From the NCBI GenBank assembly GCA_022508805.1, contig JAFLUM010000006.1:58654-122653 (forward strand): 64,000 nucleotides of DNA, in the 5' to 3' direction. Made by a program: the position numbers and the translations under genes. Below, piece after piece: positions 1-8,141 of this stretch (position 1 is the first letter of the stretch; each line of letters starts with the position of its first letter). This DNA comes from Oscillospiraceae bacterium. Lineage in GTDB: Bacteria > Bacillota > Clostridia > Oscillospirales > Acutalibacteraceae. The notes below the pieces were generated by a model. That model had not been told where the DNA came from, did not search any database, and saw only the letters and a program-made list of their open reading frames with translations.

Positions 1-210
1 CTCGCGTGTAAGTCGATAACCGCCCTGAGCGCCACGGGAGCTTTCGACAAATTTTTCTTTTGAGAGCATTTTTATTATCTGCTCAAGATATTTTTCGCTT
101 ATATTCTGCCGTGTGGCAATGGATTTTATTGAGACATATTCGCCGTCGGAATGGATAGCCAGATCCAGCATAAGCCGCAGCGCATACCGTCCTTTTGTGG
201 AGATTTTCAT
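1..210 (-). CDS. Rrf2-family transcriptional regulator, N-terminal part
   Basis: Truncated by the window edge: only the first 70 codons are present. The protein starts MKISTKGRYALRLMLDLA and continues with a winged helix (recognition region around SEKYLEQIIKML, then SRGAQGGYRL), which is the signature N-terminus of the Rrf2/IscR/CymR family. These are dimeric DNA-binding repressors, often sensing Fe-S clusters or cysteine status. The Fe-S-ligating cysteines, if any, would lie in the missing C-terminal half, so IscR-like and CymR-like roles cannot be separated. The ATG at 210 is preceded by a weak AAGG and a plausible promoter at 242-270. Family call is solid, regulon unknown. Confidence 0.9.
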   Translation of the reverse strand, partial: MKISTKGRYALRLMLDLAIHSDGEYVSIKSIATRQNISEKYLEQIIKMLSKEKFVESSRGAQGGYRLTRE

Positions 211-241
211 TTAATCAGAACCTTAAAATAATTTCTATAAT

Positions 242-270
242 AATATAATACAAATTTAGTAGGAATTCAA
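242..270 (-). promoter_or_regulatory. Probable sigma-A promoter of the Rrf2 gene
   Basis: On the minus strand, TTGAAT (265-270) and TATATT (242-247) are separated by 17 bp in an AT-rich intergenic region directly upstream of the Rrf2 start. Rrf2 genes are commonly autoregulated, but no clear palindrome was picked out here. Confidence 0.5.
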
Positions 271-286
271 TAGTATAAAGAAAAAA

Positions 287-310
287 GGTACGGGCAAAAA
301 CGTCCGTACC
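287..310 (-). terminator. Rho-independent terminator of the EIIC gene
   Basis: Inverted repeat with GGTACGG and CCGTACC arms around an AAAAAC-type loop. On the minus strand it is followed by a T-rich run (TTTTTTCTTT). It lies just downstream of the stop codon of the EIIC gene at 324. Confidence 0.85.
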
Positions 311-323
311 TTTAAAAACCTAT

Positions 324-1730
324 TTATTTTGCAGCTTTTTTATCCGCCGCGAGTTTTTGCGCGTAATGTCTCATTTCAAGGACGATATCACCGTCGGTCT
401 CAATGTTAGTTCCGCGCTTTGCCTGTCCTTTATAGGCAAGATGTCTAAAGAGAACGATTGCCGCGCCGCCCACAGCCGCGCCCGCAAGGATTATAAAGAA
501 CAGCGGTATTCGGCAGGTAAGCCAGTCACCCGAACGCAGAGGAAGTGTAAACGAGATGTAATACTCACCTCTCTCGAAAAGCTCCCTAAAGGTATAGCCG
601 TTGCCGTATTTGGGCAGTTCGGTAAGATACGCTGTATTGACGATTTTAAAGAGAGATACCAAAAGTCCCGTTGCGGCAGAGCCGATCATATATCCCGGGA
701 TTATTGTGAACGGGGCTCTGTAGGCGTAAATCATCGAAAAGGATACAGTCAGCTTAACATTTTCAAAAAATGCGTTGATGGGTCCGCTGACTGCAAGGTT
801 TGTGTCGTCGGTATCAAGCTTAAAGCTCTTTTTCTTTATAAATCCGCGGATTATCATTGCGAAGAGCGGTATCCAACCGAGGGTTATAAAGCAGGCGCCG
901 TATATGGTCATAAAACGGGCATCACCCGAAAGAAGCATTGCAATAGAAACGGAAAATGCCGCCATTGAAACAGGTCCGATAAGGTCAAAACCGACCATAA
1001 GACCGATCACTATTCCGCAAAGGATAACGCTACTGTTTGCAAGAGTCGTAAGCGGTTCGACAAGCGCCTCGCCTAATGCGTTGAACGGAAGTTGAATGCC
1101 GTAACGGATAAGCAAGAATGTAAGCGCGGTTGATACGACAGGCAGAATGAGAATGAGCACGATAAGGTCAACCTGCTCTAACAACTGAACGCCTCCGAAA
1201 TCCGCAGGAATCGCCTTGATTTTTGCGCGGAGCTTTTCCATAAACCCGTCAAGCTTTTTGCCGAGGGAATTTTTTAATTTATCCCAACCGATATAAAGAT
1301 ATTTAATGAGCAGTGCCATAAACACAGCCATTATCAGATAGCCGATGTATCCGATGTTTGCACCGCCGCCGTTGTTCATGGGCGTTGCAAAATACGCTAT
1401 ATACATCTGATTGCCCGGTACGGGATTGCCTGCAAAGTGGCAGAAATAAATGCTTAAGGACAGTGCGGGAGCAATACCGGGAAGTCCCGCTATCAAATAA
1501 GAAAGCACCGTGGTAAATGCTATAAAGAAAAAGTCCGTCGCCCAGAAAAGGATAAACCACAAAATCTGCTCGTTGCCCTTTTCGGCAGCATCAAGAATGT
1601 GCTCTATGCCGAGAACATTCTGCACCACAAAGAAAAAACCCGCTCCGAGAGCTCCGAAAAGCTGCACTATAAACATTATAGCGGTTGAGCGGTAAATATT
1701 TTTCTTTAACCCTATCAATTCATTTTTCAT
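324..1730 (-). CDS. PTS EIIC-like membrane permease, fructose type, orphan
   Basis: A 468-residue polytopic membrane protein with many hydrophobic segments. The middle section (GLMVGFDLIGPVSMAAFS) matches the fructose-family EIIC motif usually written GFDMGGPVNKAA. The N-terminal half also has the GGGANIGYIGYLIMAVFMALL pattern seen at the equivalent place in FruA-type EIIC. No EIIA or EIIB domain is fused or adjacent; the only PTS gene elsewhere in the window is HPr at 32830. The ATG at 1730 is preferred over the upstream GTG at 1739 because AAAGGGG sits about 8 bp before it. Substrate cannot be read from sequence. The gene appears monocistronic, with terminators on both sides. Confidence 0.75.
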   Translation of the reverse strand: MKNELIGLKKNIYRSTAIMFIVQLFGALGAGFFFVVQNVLGIEHILDAAEKGNEQILWFILFWATDFFFIAFTTVLSYLIAGLPGIAPALSLSIYFCHFAGNPVPGNQMYIAYFATPMNNGGGANIGYIGYLIMAVFMALLIKYLYIGWDKLKNSLGKKLDGFMEKLRAKIKAIPADFGGVQLLEQVDLIVLILILPVVSTALTFLLIRYGIQLPFNALGEALVEPLTTLANSSVILCGIVIGLMVGFDLIGPVSMAAFSVSIAMLLSGDARFMTIYGACFITLGWIPLFAMIIRGFIKKKSFKLDTDDTNLAVSGPINAFFENVKLTVSFSMIYAYRAPFTIIPGYMIGSAATGLLVSLFKIVNTAYLTELPKYGNGYTFRELFERGEYYISFTLPLRSGDWLTCRIPLFFIILAGAAVGGAAIVLFRHLAYKGQAKRGTNIETDGDIVLEMRHYAQKLAADKKAAK

Positions 1731-1801
1731 AAGCCACACCCCTTTTATTTAAGAAAATTATATCATTACCAATATTTATCAGTCAATATATATTACAAAA
1801 A

Positions 1802-1826
1802 TACCGCCGAATAAAAATCCGGCGGC
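1802..1826 (-). terminator. Terminator of the cobalamin-transporter operon
   Basis: GCCGCCGG and CGGCGGT arms around a TTTTATT-rich loop, followed on the minus strand by TATTTTTG. It lies 15 bp past the stop of the ATPase gene and separates that operon from the EIIC gene. Confidence 0.85.
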
Positions 1827-1840
1827 ATGATGTGAATTTT

Positions 1841-2596
1841 CTATTTCCAGCGTTCAAGTGTGGTTCGCATATACTTGCCAACATCTATCCCGTATACTCG
1901 GCTGACGAGATCCAGATCTAAATTTTCGACCGTATCATAAGCCTTGATTTCGCCTCTATCCATTAAAAGCACTGTATCCGCAAAGGAAAGGGCTAAATTG
2001 ATGTCGTGCAGCACACCAACGACACAGCGACCGCCTGCCGATGCCCATTCTTTTAAGGCATCTATAAGTTCCACCTGATATTTTAAGTCAAGATGATTTG
2101 TGGGCTCGTCTAAAAGTATTATCTCGGGAGTTTGGGCAAAGGTTCTTGCTAAAAATACTCTTTGAAGCTGTCCGCCTGAAAGCTCTGTGATCGGTCTGTC
2201 CTTTAGTTCCAGCATTCCCACGCGTTCAAGGCTTTCCTGTACAATGCGGCGGTCTTCAGAGTCGGCAGAGGTAAACGCCCCTCTTTTTTGATGGGCATAT
2301 CTGCCGAGCATCACCGTTTCATAAACCGTATAGGCAAAATATGTGTCGGACATCTGGCTGAGCATTGCGATTTTTTGCCCCTTTTGACGGGATGACAGGG
2401 ATTTCATGTTCTGTTCGTCTATATATACACTGCCATTTATCGGCAGAATGCCCATAATTCCGCGAAGGAGTGTGGTTTTGCCGCAGCCGTTGGGACCGAG
2501 TATACAAAGTCTCTGTCCGTCTTTCACGTTAAAGGATACATCCTTTACCACCATAGAGCCGTCGTATCCGCAGCTTAAATTTTCTATACGCAGCAA
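1841..2596 (-). CDS. btuD: ABC transporter ATP-binding protein, BtuD/FecE-like
   Basis: About 251 residues. Cytoplasmic ATPase of a binding-protein-dependent importer. Walker A is GPNGCGKTT, the ABC signature LSGGQLQRV, Walker B IILLDEPTNHLDL, and the switch His lies in VLHDINLAL. Its length and the YGIDVGKY C-terminal region fit the FecE/FhuC/BtuD group. The open frame extends upstream inside the permease gene, but the real start is a TTG at 2596 with an AGAGGTGAG ribosome-binding site 4-5 bp before it. A GTG at 2605 overlapping the permease stop (GTGA) is the alternative. Third gene of the operon. Vitamin B12 or corrinoid specificity is inferred from the upstream riboswitch, not from the ATPase itself. 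Confidence 0.9.
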   Translation of the reverse strand: MLRIENLSCGYDGSMVVKDVSFNVKDGQRLCILGPNGCGKTTLLRGIMGILPINGSVYIDEQNMKSLSSRQKGQKIAMLSQMSDTYFAYTVYETVMLGRYAHQKRGAFTSADSEDRRIVQESLERVGMLELKDRPITELSGGQLQRVFLARTFAQTPEIILLDEPTNHLDLKYQVELIDALKEWASAGGRCVVGVLHDINLALSFADTVLLMDRGEIKAYDTVENLDLDLVSRVYGIDVGKYMRTTLERWK

Positions 2597-2601
2597 AGCA
2601 C

Positions 2602-3624
2602 TCACCTCTTTCGTTTTGCAAAGAATATATAGATAAAGAACGGTGCACCGATAAGAGCGGTTATAGCGCCGATGGGTATCTCCTTCGGCGAGGTCAGCGT
2701 TCTTGCCGCAAGGTCGCACAGGACCATAAAAGTACCGCCGAACAAAGCGCTCGCAGGCAACACCTTGCGGTGTGATGAGCCGAAAAAACGTCTTACAATG
2801 TGCGGAGCGATCAAATCTACAAATCCGATTATTCCAGCAAAGGCAACAGCCGTGCCTGTAAGAACCGCTACAAAGCATATTAAAATCCATTTACTGCGCT
2901 TTAAATTAACTCCCATCGCCTGCGCCTGCTCTTCGCCGAAGGTCATTATATCCATTTCCTTGGCATAACGCATAAACACAAATATGCATATGAGCAGTAT
3001 CGGGAGTAATATCCATACGCTGCTCCATTCTTTCGCGGAGAAGCTGCCCATTTGCCAAAGATTTATTCTTTGCGCATATGTTGGGGAGACCGTGGCAAGC
3101 AAGTCCATAATAGCCGAAAAGAACAGCGATACCACCATACCCGTCAGCACAATGGTCACGTTGGACATTCTGCGGTCGATTTTGGACACTGCACCAATCA
3201 CCAAAATCACGGTTATTAAACCAAAGCTGAAGCTGACTGCGGGCAGTAAAAACGTTCCTAAAAGACCGACTGTCGCTCCTGAGACTATAACTATGGCAGC
3301 ACCCAATCCTGCGCCTGCCGAAACTCCCAGGCTGAACGGGGATGCTAAAGGATTTTTAAGCACTGACTGCATAACAGTGCCGCCCACGGACAGCGCCGCC
3401 CCTGTCAAAAAAGCTAATAATACTCTCGGCAAGCGTATGTCTGTCACCAGCGATTTGACTATCGGGTCGACAGCGCTATCGCCTGCCCCCGTAAGACTGC
3501 TCGCTAAAACAGCAAGTATATCCTTGGGCGGGATAAATACGCTGCCGATACCGATTCCTAAAATCACCGATATGAATGCAGCACATATCAAGAATAAAGT
3601 TTTTGATCCCGTCTTATTTACCAT
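2602..3624 (-). CDS. btuC: FecCD/BtuC-family ABC transporter permease
   Basis: 340 residues with roughly ten hydrophobic segments. Typical FecCD-family stretches are present: the RLPRVLLAFLTGAALSVGG region after the first helix, then NPLASPFSLGVSAGAGLG, and the cytoplasmic coupling segment with GFVDLIAPHIVRR near the C-terminus. It forms the membrane dimer of an iron-siderophore or cobalamin importer. The gene overlaps the 3' end of the binding-protein gene by 11 bp and its own stop overlaps the possible GTG start of the ATPase gene, so the three are translationally coupled. The cobalamin assignment comes from the leader riboswitch. Confidence 0.92.
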   Translation of the reverse strand: MVNKTGSKTLFLICAAFISVILGIGIGSVFIPPKDILAVLASSLTGAGDSAVDPIVKSLVTDIRLPRVLLAFLTGAALSVGGTVMQSVLKNPLASPFSLGVSAGAGLGAAIVIVSGATVGLLGTFLLPAVSFSFGLITVILVIGAVSKIDRRMSNVTIVLTGMVVSLFFSAIMDLLATVSPTYAQRINLWQMGSFSAKEWSSVWILLPILLICIFVFMRYAKEMDIMTFGEEQAQAMGVNLKRSKWILICFVAVLTGTAVAFAGIIGFVDLIAPHIVRRFFGSSHRKVLPASALFGGTFMVLCDLAARTLTSPKEIPIGAITALIGAPFFIYIFFAKRKR

Positions 3625-4579
3625 AGTACTCGGGATATACGGCCCTTGCCATTTGCGAGAGCGCCTTTACTACGTTTTGATTCGGCAGCGAGGACGCCAT
3701 ATTGTCGATATAATAAACGTCTCCGTTTTTAACAGCGGTAAGATTATCCCATCCGCTGCGTCCCATAATCTCCTGTGTGGGATTTTCAATATAATTCACA
3801 TTTGTTAATATTACGTCGGGATTTGCAGCTATAACGCTTTCTTCCCCAACGCTGAGCCAGCCTTCTTGGTCGGCGAGAATGTTTTTTGCACCGATCAGTT
3901 CAATAAGTTCGTTTAAGAAAACTCCGCTGCCGCAGCTATACATATAGGGAGCCGCCGAAATTTCAAAATACACCGACTTTTTCTCTGTGATAGTCTTGCC
4001 GATAGCGGCTATGCGGTCGATTTCCGCCTGCATTTCGGCAATTATCGCTTCACCCTTTGCTGACTCTCCGAATACTGATGCAATAAAGGCGATGTCGCTT
4101 TGAATATCCTTAATACTGTCGCTTGTGGGAACACATATCACACATACGCCCATATCAATAAGCTGCTGATAAGGTGCTTCTTGGTCATACAGTGACAGGT
4201 TGCTCACCATAAGCACGTCAGGCTTTAACGCCGCAAGCTGTTCAATATCGGGCTGCGATAAATCAAGCACCAATTTATTTTCGGGAAGCCCTTCAAGTCC
4301 GACACTGGAATTGTCATAGGCTACGATATTTTCGCCGTACCCAAGAGCGATAACCACCTCTGCAATAGACGGAGCCAACACAGCGATAGAATTAATTTTT
4401 TCGGGTACGGTGATCTTTGCTCCGCTGGGGTCGGTATCGGGCAGGGTCTGTACCTGACCTGTGGGCGTGCCTGCGTCGGATGATGACGGCTCATCCGCTT
4501 TGCAGGCTGCAAGGCTTAACACCATTGTCAATGCCAAAAGTGCGCTTATCAGTCTGTTTAGTTTTGTTTGTTTTTTCAT
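3614..4579 (-). CDS. btuF: Substrate-binding lipoprotein of B12-type ABC importer
   Basis: About 321 residues. The N-terminus (MKKQTKLNR, a hydrophobic stretch, then LSLAACKAD) is a lipoprotein signal with the lipid-carrying Cys near residue 23. The mature part is a periplasmic-binding-protein type III fold: NSIAVLAPSIAEVVIALGYGENIVA resembles the start of BtuF/FepB domains, then LAALKPDVLMVSN. It captures the ligand outside the membrane and delivers it to the permease. First gene after the cobalamin riboswitch. ATG at 4579 is chosen because the signal peptide begins there; the longer open frame runs into the terminator region. Confidence 0.9.
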   Translation of the reverse strand: MKKQTKLNRLISALLALTMVLSLAACKADEPSSSDAGTPTGQVQTLPDTDPSGAKITVPEKINSIAVLAPSIAEVVIALGYGENIVAYDNSSVGLEGLPENKLVLDLSQPDIEQLAALKPDVLMVSNLSLYDQEAPYQQLIDMGVCVICVPTSDSIKDIQSDIAFIASVFGESAKGEAIIAEMQAEIDRIAAIGKTITEKKSVYFEISAAPYMYSCGSGVFLNELIELIGAKNILADQEGWLSVGEESVIAANPDVILTNVNYIENPTQEIMGRSGWDNLTAVKNGDVYYIDNMASSLPNQNVVKALSQMARAVYPEYYGK

Positions 4580-4604
4580 ACATTTTCCTCCGTTCTCCCG
4601 ACAA

Positions 4605-4640
4605 AACAAAACACCCCTTCATATACGAAAGGGTGTTTTT
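4605..4640 (-). terminator. Terminator between cobalamin aptamer and btuF
   Basis: Hairpin with ACACCCTTTC and GAAGGGGTGT arms around GTATAT, followed on the minus strand by TTTTGTTTTG. It sits between the aptamer and the start codon of the binding protein, so it is the likely expression platform, forming when B12 is bound. Confidence 0.8.
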
Positions 4641-4679
4641 GCCGTCAAAAAAACAGACACAAATCCATTCATCGTGAAT

Positions 4680-4800
4680 TTGTGCAGGACAGACTCAGCA
4701 TTCTGGCTTAGCGCATCATACGAAGCACATCACAGTGGCGGGACCGTGCGGGATTTTCACCCGGCTTTCCTGAATAAATGCCTGACCTTTGTATATGAAA
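4680..4800 (-). ncRNA. Cobalamin riboswitch (B12 element)
   Basis: On the minus strand the region contains the diagnostic core of the B12 aptamer: GCCGGGTGAAAATCCCG, then CGGTCCCGCCACTGTGATG, and downstream the B12-box-like AAGCCAGAATGCTGAGTC. These conserved blocks and their order identify the AdoCbl-class element. It is followed by a terminator hairpin (4605-4640) and the btuF start, and preceded by a consensus promoter at 4855-4883. This gives the transporter its substrate: cobalamin or related corrinoids, with uptake shut off when the vitamin is plentiful. Exact 5' and 3' limits are approximate. Confidence 0.93.
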
Positions 4801-4854
4801 ATGTATTCTATTCTTCGGAATTTTGCCGCATATTGTATTTTTATCGGCAAAATA

Positions 4855-4883
4855 ATTATAGAAGATTTAGAAGATACTGTCAA
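4855..4883 (-). promoter_or_regulatory. Consensus sigma-A promoter of the B12 operon
   Basis: Minus strand TTGACA (4878-4883), 17-bp spacer, TATAAT (4855-4860): a perfect consensus. It lies about 55 bp upstream of the riboswitch core and faces the btu genes. Confidence 0.85.
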
Positions 4884-4939
4884 CGAAATATTTCCGTTGA
4901 TAAAGCTTGCAGATTTTCATATACCGTTCTATATAATGA

Positions 4940-5746
4940 CTACTGCTCCTTAAACGACAGATTGATCTCACCGATGGCACCGCCGATCTCTATTTTATTG
5001 GCGCCGTTTCCGATGATCCCCCCATCAGAAACAGTTTTTCCGTCTACGGTTATATTACCGATGCCTTTTTCCGCCTCAATTTCATAATCGTCCTTACTGC
5101 CTATCAGAACAATGTTGCTTTCACCGATACCCAAATCAAATTCGCTGTTTCCATGCACGGCAGAGGTCAGATTTAACTGACCGACACCCATATCCAACTC
5201 AAGGTTATTAAGAGAGCCGCCGGCTATTGTTATTTTTCCGGCACCGCCGTCAATGTCCGCCTTCCGTACAGCAATTAACGAATCTATCCGTACTTCTCCT
5301 GCGCCGAGTTCAAGATTAAGTATATCGGCCGATAGGGCATCCACTGTCAATCTGCCTGCGCCTGTGATGATATCTGCCCTTTCAAAGACAAGCTCTTTGG
5401 GAATATAGAGAATCAGGGCGGCATTAGAATAAGATCCACTGAGCTTTTTAGTCTCACGAATCGTGAGGACGCCGTTGTCATCTTCAACAGAAAGGTTCTT
5501 TAGATTGCTTTCTACGGAAAAGGAGTCTGCCTGTTTAACAGTAAAATCAGCAGCGTTAATATTTACTTTGAGACTTGTAATTTGCTCTGACACCGTATAA
5601 GTCTGCATATCATCCAAAACGGCATCATTTTTAAATAAGCCGCCAACCACGCCGACTGCGCCTAAAATCCCGCTAATGATGCTCACCGTGAGAAATATGG
5701 CAAAAGCAAAGGCTGCATACTTTATTACTTTTTGAAAGGTAGTCAT
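4940..5746 (-). CDS. DUF4097-type surface beta-strand-repeat protein
   Basis: 268 residues. One N-terminal membrane anchor (about residues 9-35) is followed by an extracytoplasmic domain of short repeating beta-strands. The repeats (GAGRLTV, GAGEVRI, GAGKITI, GVGQLNL, GIGESNI, GIGNITV) are the toastrack/DUF4097 pattern once called putative adhesin. Such proteins often sit with LiaF-like or PspC proteins in cell-envelope stress modules. The start overlaps the end of the upstream LiaF-like gene by 4 bp (ATGA), so the two are coupled. No catalytic residues are evident. The molecular function of this family is not established. Confidence 0.8.
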   Translation of the reverse strand: MTTFQKVIKYAAFAFAIFLTVSIISGILGAVGVVGGLFKNDAVLDDMQTYTVSEQITSLKVNINAADFTVKQADSFSVESNLKNLSVEDDNGVLTIRETKKLSGSYSNAALILYIPKELVFERADIITGAGRLTVDALSADILNLELGAGEVRIDSLIAVRKADIDGGAGKITIAGGSLNNLELDMGVGQLNLTSAVHGNSEFDLGIGESNIVLIGSKDDYEIEAEKGIGNITVDGKTVSDGGIIGNGANKIEIGGAIGEINLSFKEQ

Positions 5747-6420
5747 TTGATCTCAATGCCTCCGAACATACAGGTTCCGCTTATGTAAATTGTGGGGCAA
5801 TCTTTTTGTGCTGCGGTTTTATTTGAAATTCCGCCGAAAATGCAATTTGAACTAACCTTTACATTTATATTGCTTGGAACCAATATATCAATACCGCCGA
5901 AAACAGCAGTTGCTTGAATCGCACAGTCCTTATCAATGATCGCATTTCTCAAATCGCACTTTGCGCCGCCGAAAACAGCCGTCAACTCAGCACCCTCAAA
6001 TATTTCATTGTAATAATTCAAATTACAGCTTGAGAAAGTTGCGCAGCCGACTTTAGGCTCACCGCCGTTTTGCTTTATTTTGGATATTATTTCATTCGCT
6101 TTGTTGCCGAAAATTCCCGAAAAAACCATTTTAAGTCCAATGATTATAATAATGGCAGGCACAAGGAGTTTCCACAGCACAGAAAAGCTCAATATATCCT
6201 GACAGCACAACAGGAGAAAAACGCCAATGGCGATACCGATAAGATTACCGATCTTATCATGCTCTGTAAACAAGCCTACGAAACACGGTATGATGATAAA
6301 CAGTGTCCACCAACCGTCAAAGAACACGTCGATGTTTGTGATATTTAATGCATTAAGCGCAAATATTCCACCTGCCGCAATAAGCACGATACCCCAAAGT
6401 ACTCTGCTGATTTTCTTCAT
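5743..6420 (-). CDS. LiaF-like membrane protein
   Basis: 225 residues. The N-terminal half has about four transmembrane segments (the DUF5668/LiaI-type unit: VLWGIVLIAAGGIFALNALN at the front). The C-terminal half is a soluble beta-repeat domain with recurring FGG motifs (AVFGGAKCDL, AVFGGIDIL, CIFGGISN, CMFGGIEIK), the LiaF-C/DUF2154 pattern. In Bacillus, LiaF restrains the LiaRS two-component system that senses cell-envelope damage. No LiaR or LiaS gene is in this window, so here only the envelope association is supported. First gene of a two-gene operon with the DUF4097 protein. Confidence 0.8.
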   Translation of the reverse strand: MKKISRVLWGIVLIAAGGIFALNALNITNIDVFFDGWWTLFIIIPCFVGLFTEHDKIGNLIGIAIGVFLLLCCQDILSFSVLWKLLVPAIIIIIGLKMVFSGIFGNKANEIISKIKQNGGEPKVGCATFSSCNLNYYNEIFEGAELTAVFGGAKCDLRNAIIDKDCAIQATAVFGGIDILVPSNINVKVSSNCIFGGISNKTAAQKDCPTIYISGTCMFGGIEIK

Positions 6421-6486
6421 TCTCTTTTCCTCTTTTCTTATAAATAAAAGTGTATCAGTATTATTTTCTTTGTGTTTGACGAGTTT

Positions 6487-6509
6487 ATTGTATCACAATC
6501 GTAGGTCAA
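6487..6509 (-). promoter_or_regulatory. Extended -10 promoter upstream of LiaF-like gene
   Basis: TGATACAAT (6487-6495, minus strand) is an extended -10 element. A TTGACC hexamer lies at 6504-6509 but only 11 bp away, too close to act as a normal -35 for it. The element is about 70 bp upstream of the LiaF-like start. Confidence 0.4.
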
Positions 6510-6543
6510 AGAAAAGTATTTTTCCAAATTCATAAATATAACT

Positions 6544-7107
6544 TCAACCGCTGATATGAAACTTGCCCTCTATAAAATGGCGGTAATCGGGCTGATCCAC
6601 TGCTTTTTCATATTCCTCTTTTATAGTTTTCTCATTCCATTCCAACTGTGCTTTACTGCTGTCCTCATAACGCAAAACAGTGATAAGTCCTGCTTTTTCC
6701 GCTTCAAGGATCGCTTCATAAGCATCGGGAATGTACTCGCAGTACTTTACGGAAACAGGGTCACTTGACGTGGCGGCATCGGGTATTTGTAACTGAAAGC
6801 CCGAATCCGTAATTTCCTCAACCGCATAGATATATCCGGATACACCCTTATATGTATCTATCAATGCATTGGGGTAATACTCTTCTATTCGCTGTGTGCC
6901 GTCTTTATTAAATCCGTACGGTCCCCATTTAGTCCACTTGCCGGAGTGTTCAAATCCTGTTTCTTTACAGTATTTTTCAATGGCATTGCTAAGATACACC
7001 AACACATTTTCCCGCTTTTTAGAAAAATAAATCAACGGTATATCATGATTGGACGTGTGCGGCTCCAGTATCTCAATTCCCTTTGTTGCAGAGGCATGAA
7101 AATACAT
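6544..7107 (-). CDS. Conserved hypothetical protein
   Basis: 187 residues with no signal peptide or transmembrane segment. It begins YFHASATKGIEILEPH and has many aromatic and acidic residues, with motifs such as IYFSKKRENVLVYLSNAI and KWGPYGFNKDG. I recall similar unnamed proteins in Firmicutes with the same opening; the YFHAS and PLIYFS pattern is vaguely reminiscent of small ADP-ribosyltransferase folds, but I cannot support that assignment. Upstream is a GNAT acetyltransferase gene (21-bp gap), suggesting a shared transcript. Function unknown. Confidence 0.8.
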   Translation of the reverse strand: MYFHASATKGIEILEPHTSNHDIPLIYFSKKRENVLVYLSNAIEKYCKETGFEHSGKWTKWGPYGFNKDGTQRIEEYYPNALIDTYKGVSGYIYAVEEITDSGFQLQIPDAATSSDPVSVKYCEYIPDAYEAILEAEKAGLITVLRYEDSSKAQLEWNEKTIKEEYEKAVDQPDYRHFIEGKFHISG

Positions 7108-7128
7108 CTTAAAATTCCTCCAAAATAA

Positions 7129-7590
7129 TTATATATCTCGGCACATACTATATACTTCGACGTTAAACGATTCATTACCGGGCATGACACCTTTGACTAT
7201 CTCTTTAACACTAAAACCGAATGACTCATATAAATTTCTTGCAGGTTCGTTGCCGCACAAAGCCTCAATATTTTTTATGTTCGGTTCTGTTTCCAAGGCT
7301 TTTTCAACAAGCCTTCGTCCGATTCCTTTACGCATCAATTCAGGCGATACATAAAGCCACGCAAATTCATCATCAGTGTAGGCACTGAAGCCCACTATGT
7401 CATCATTCACGACCGCCACGTCAATATGCGGATAATCAAAAAAATCCTCTCGCTCGGCAGCAATAGAAAATGGCAGAAATGCCTCGTCAAGAGAAGCCAA
7501 AGAAAGTTCTATTTTGCGTGCGGCATCGTGAATTTCAGCAATAACATTGTAATCCGACGGCATATACGGTCTGATTTTTATATCAAGCAT
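7129..7590 (-). CDS. GNAT-family N-acetyltransferase
   Basis: 153 residues. The central VSPELMRKGIGRRLVEKAL segment is the acetyl-CoA pyrophosphate-binding motif (R/Q-x-x-G-x-G/A), followed by NEPARNLYESFGFSV, the usual fourth motif of the fold. The acceptor substrate cannot be deduced. The ATG at 7590 is chosen because GAGGAGAG lies 5 bp upstream; the longer open frame starting at 7605 lacks a ribosome-binding site. It sits between another GNAT gene and a conserved unknown gene. Confidence 0.85.
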   Translation of the reverse strand: MLDIKIRPYMPSDYNVIAEIHDAARKIELSLASLDEAFLPFSIAAEREDFFDYPHIDVAVVNDDIVGFSAYTDDEFAWLYVSPELMRKGIGRRLVEKALETEPNIKNIEALCGNEPARNLYESFGFSVKEIVKGVMPGNESFNVEVYSMCRDI

Positions 7591-7637
7591 AAAGTCTCTC
7601 CTCAAAATAGAAATTTGTTATTGTTTTTTATCGGCTA

Positions 7638-8141
7638 TTATACACCGTTCTGCAAAATCTCATAGAGATACAGGTCTGCCAAGTTACCAAAAACATCTTT
7701 TGTTTGACCTCTTTGGATACTCTCACGTTTCATACCGAGTTTTTCCATTAAGCCGACTGACTTTTGACTGTCTATCGTTTCAGCGACCACCCTGTGGATA
7801 TTCAGTTCAAGAAAGCCGTATTCAATCAGTTCAGAGCAGGCTTCGTACGCATATCCCTGCCGCCAAAACTTTTTATTAAATATCCAGCCGATTTCATAGA
7901 CGGATTCTTCCCACGGCTTGAAAAGAATGTACCCTATCACTTTTTGACTGTCTTTGAGAACTGCGGCAAACGCGCCTTTTTGGGCAATGCAAAACTCATC
8001 TAAAAATTTCTGCGTTTTTTCAAAATCATATGCAGGCTCGCAGTATTTCATTGTTTCGGTGTCACCGAGAATCTCATACAAATCATTTGCATCGTCAGAG
8101 TTAAAATCCCTGACGATCATTCGCTCAGTCTCTATCAACAT
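7638..8141 (-). CDS. RimJ/RimL-type GNAT acetyltransferase
   Basis: 167 residues. The start MLIETERMIVRDF is the usual opening of the RimJ/RimL (Acetyltransf_3) branch, followed by EIGWIFNKKFWRQGYAYEA, the acetyl-CoA binding region, and VAETIDSQKSVGLMEKLGMKRE, the typical C-terminal motif. Members acetylate protein N-termini or small molecules; the target here is unknown. ATG at 8141 has GGAGG 7 bp upstream and a correct family N-terminus, so the longer open frame from 8276 is rejected. Confidence 0.88.
   Translation of the reverse strand: MLIETERMIVRDFNSDDANDLYEILGDTETMKYCEPAYDFEKTQKFLDEFCIAQKGAFAAVLKDSQKVIGYILFKPWEESVYEIGWIFNKKFWRQGYAYEACSELIEYGFLELNIHRVVAETIDSQKSVGLMEKLGMKRESIQRGQTKDVFGNLADLYLYEILQNGV

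Noticed and set aside
357..968. 203-codon open frame on the plus strand
   Set aside because: Antisense to the EIIC gene, with no family features. A shadow of the coding strand.
2605..2890. N-terminal extension of the ATPase frame
   Set aside because: The extra region is inside the permease gene and has no ABC-family sequence. The TTG at 2596 or GTG at 2605 fits better.
2984..3808. 274-codon open frame on the plus strand
   Set aside because: Antisense to the FecCD-type permease and binding-protein genes; composition reflects the opposite strand.
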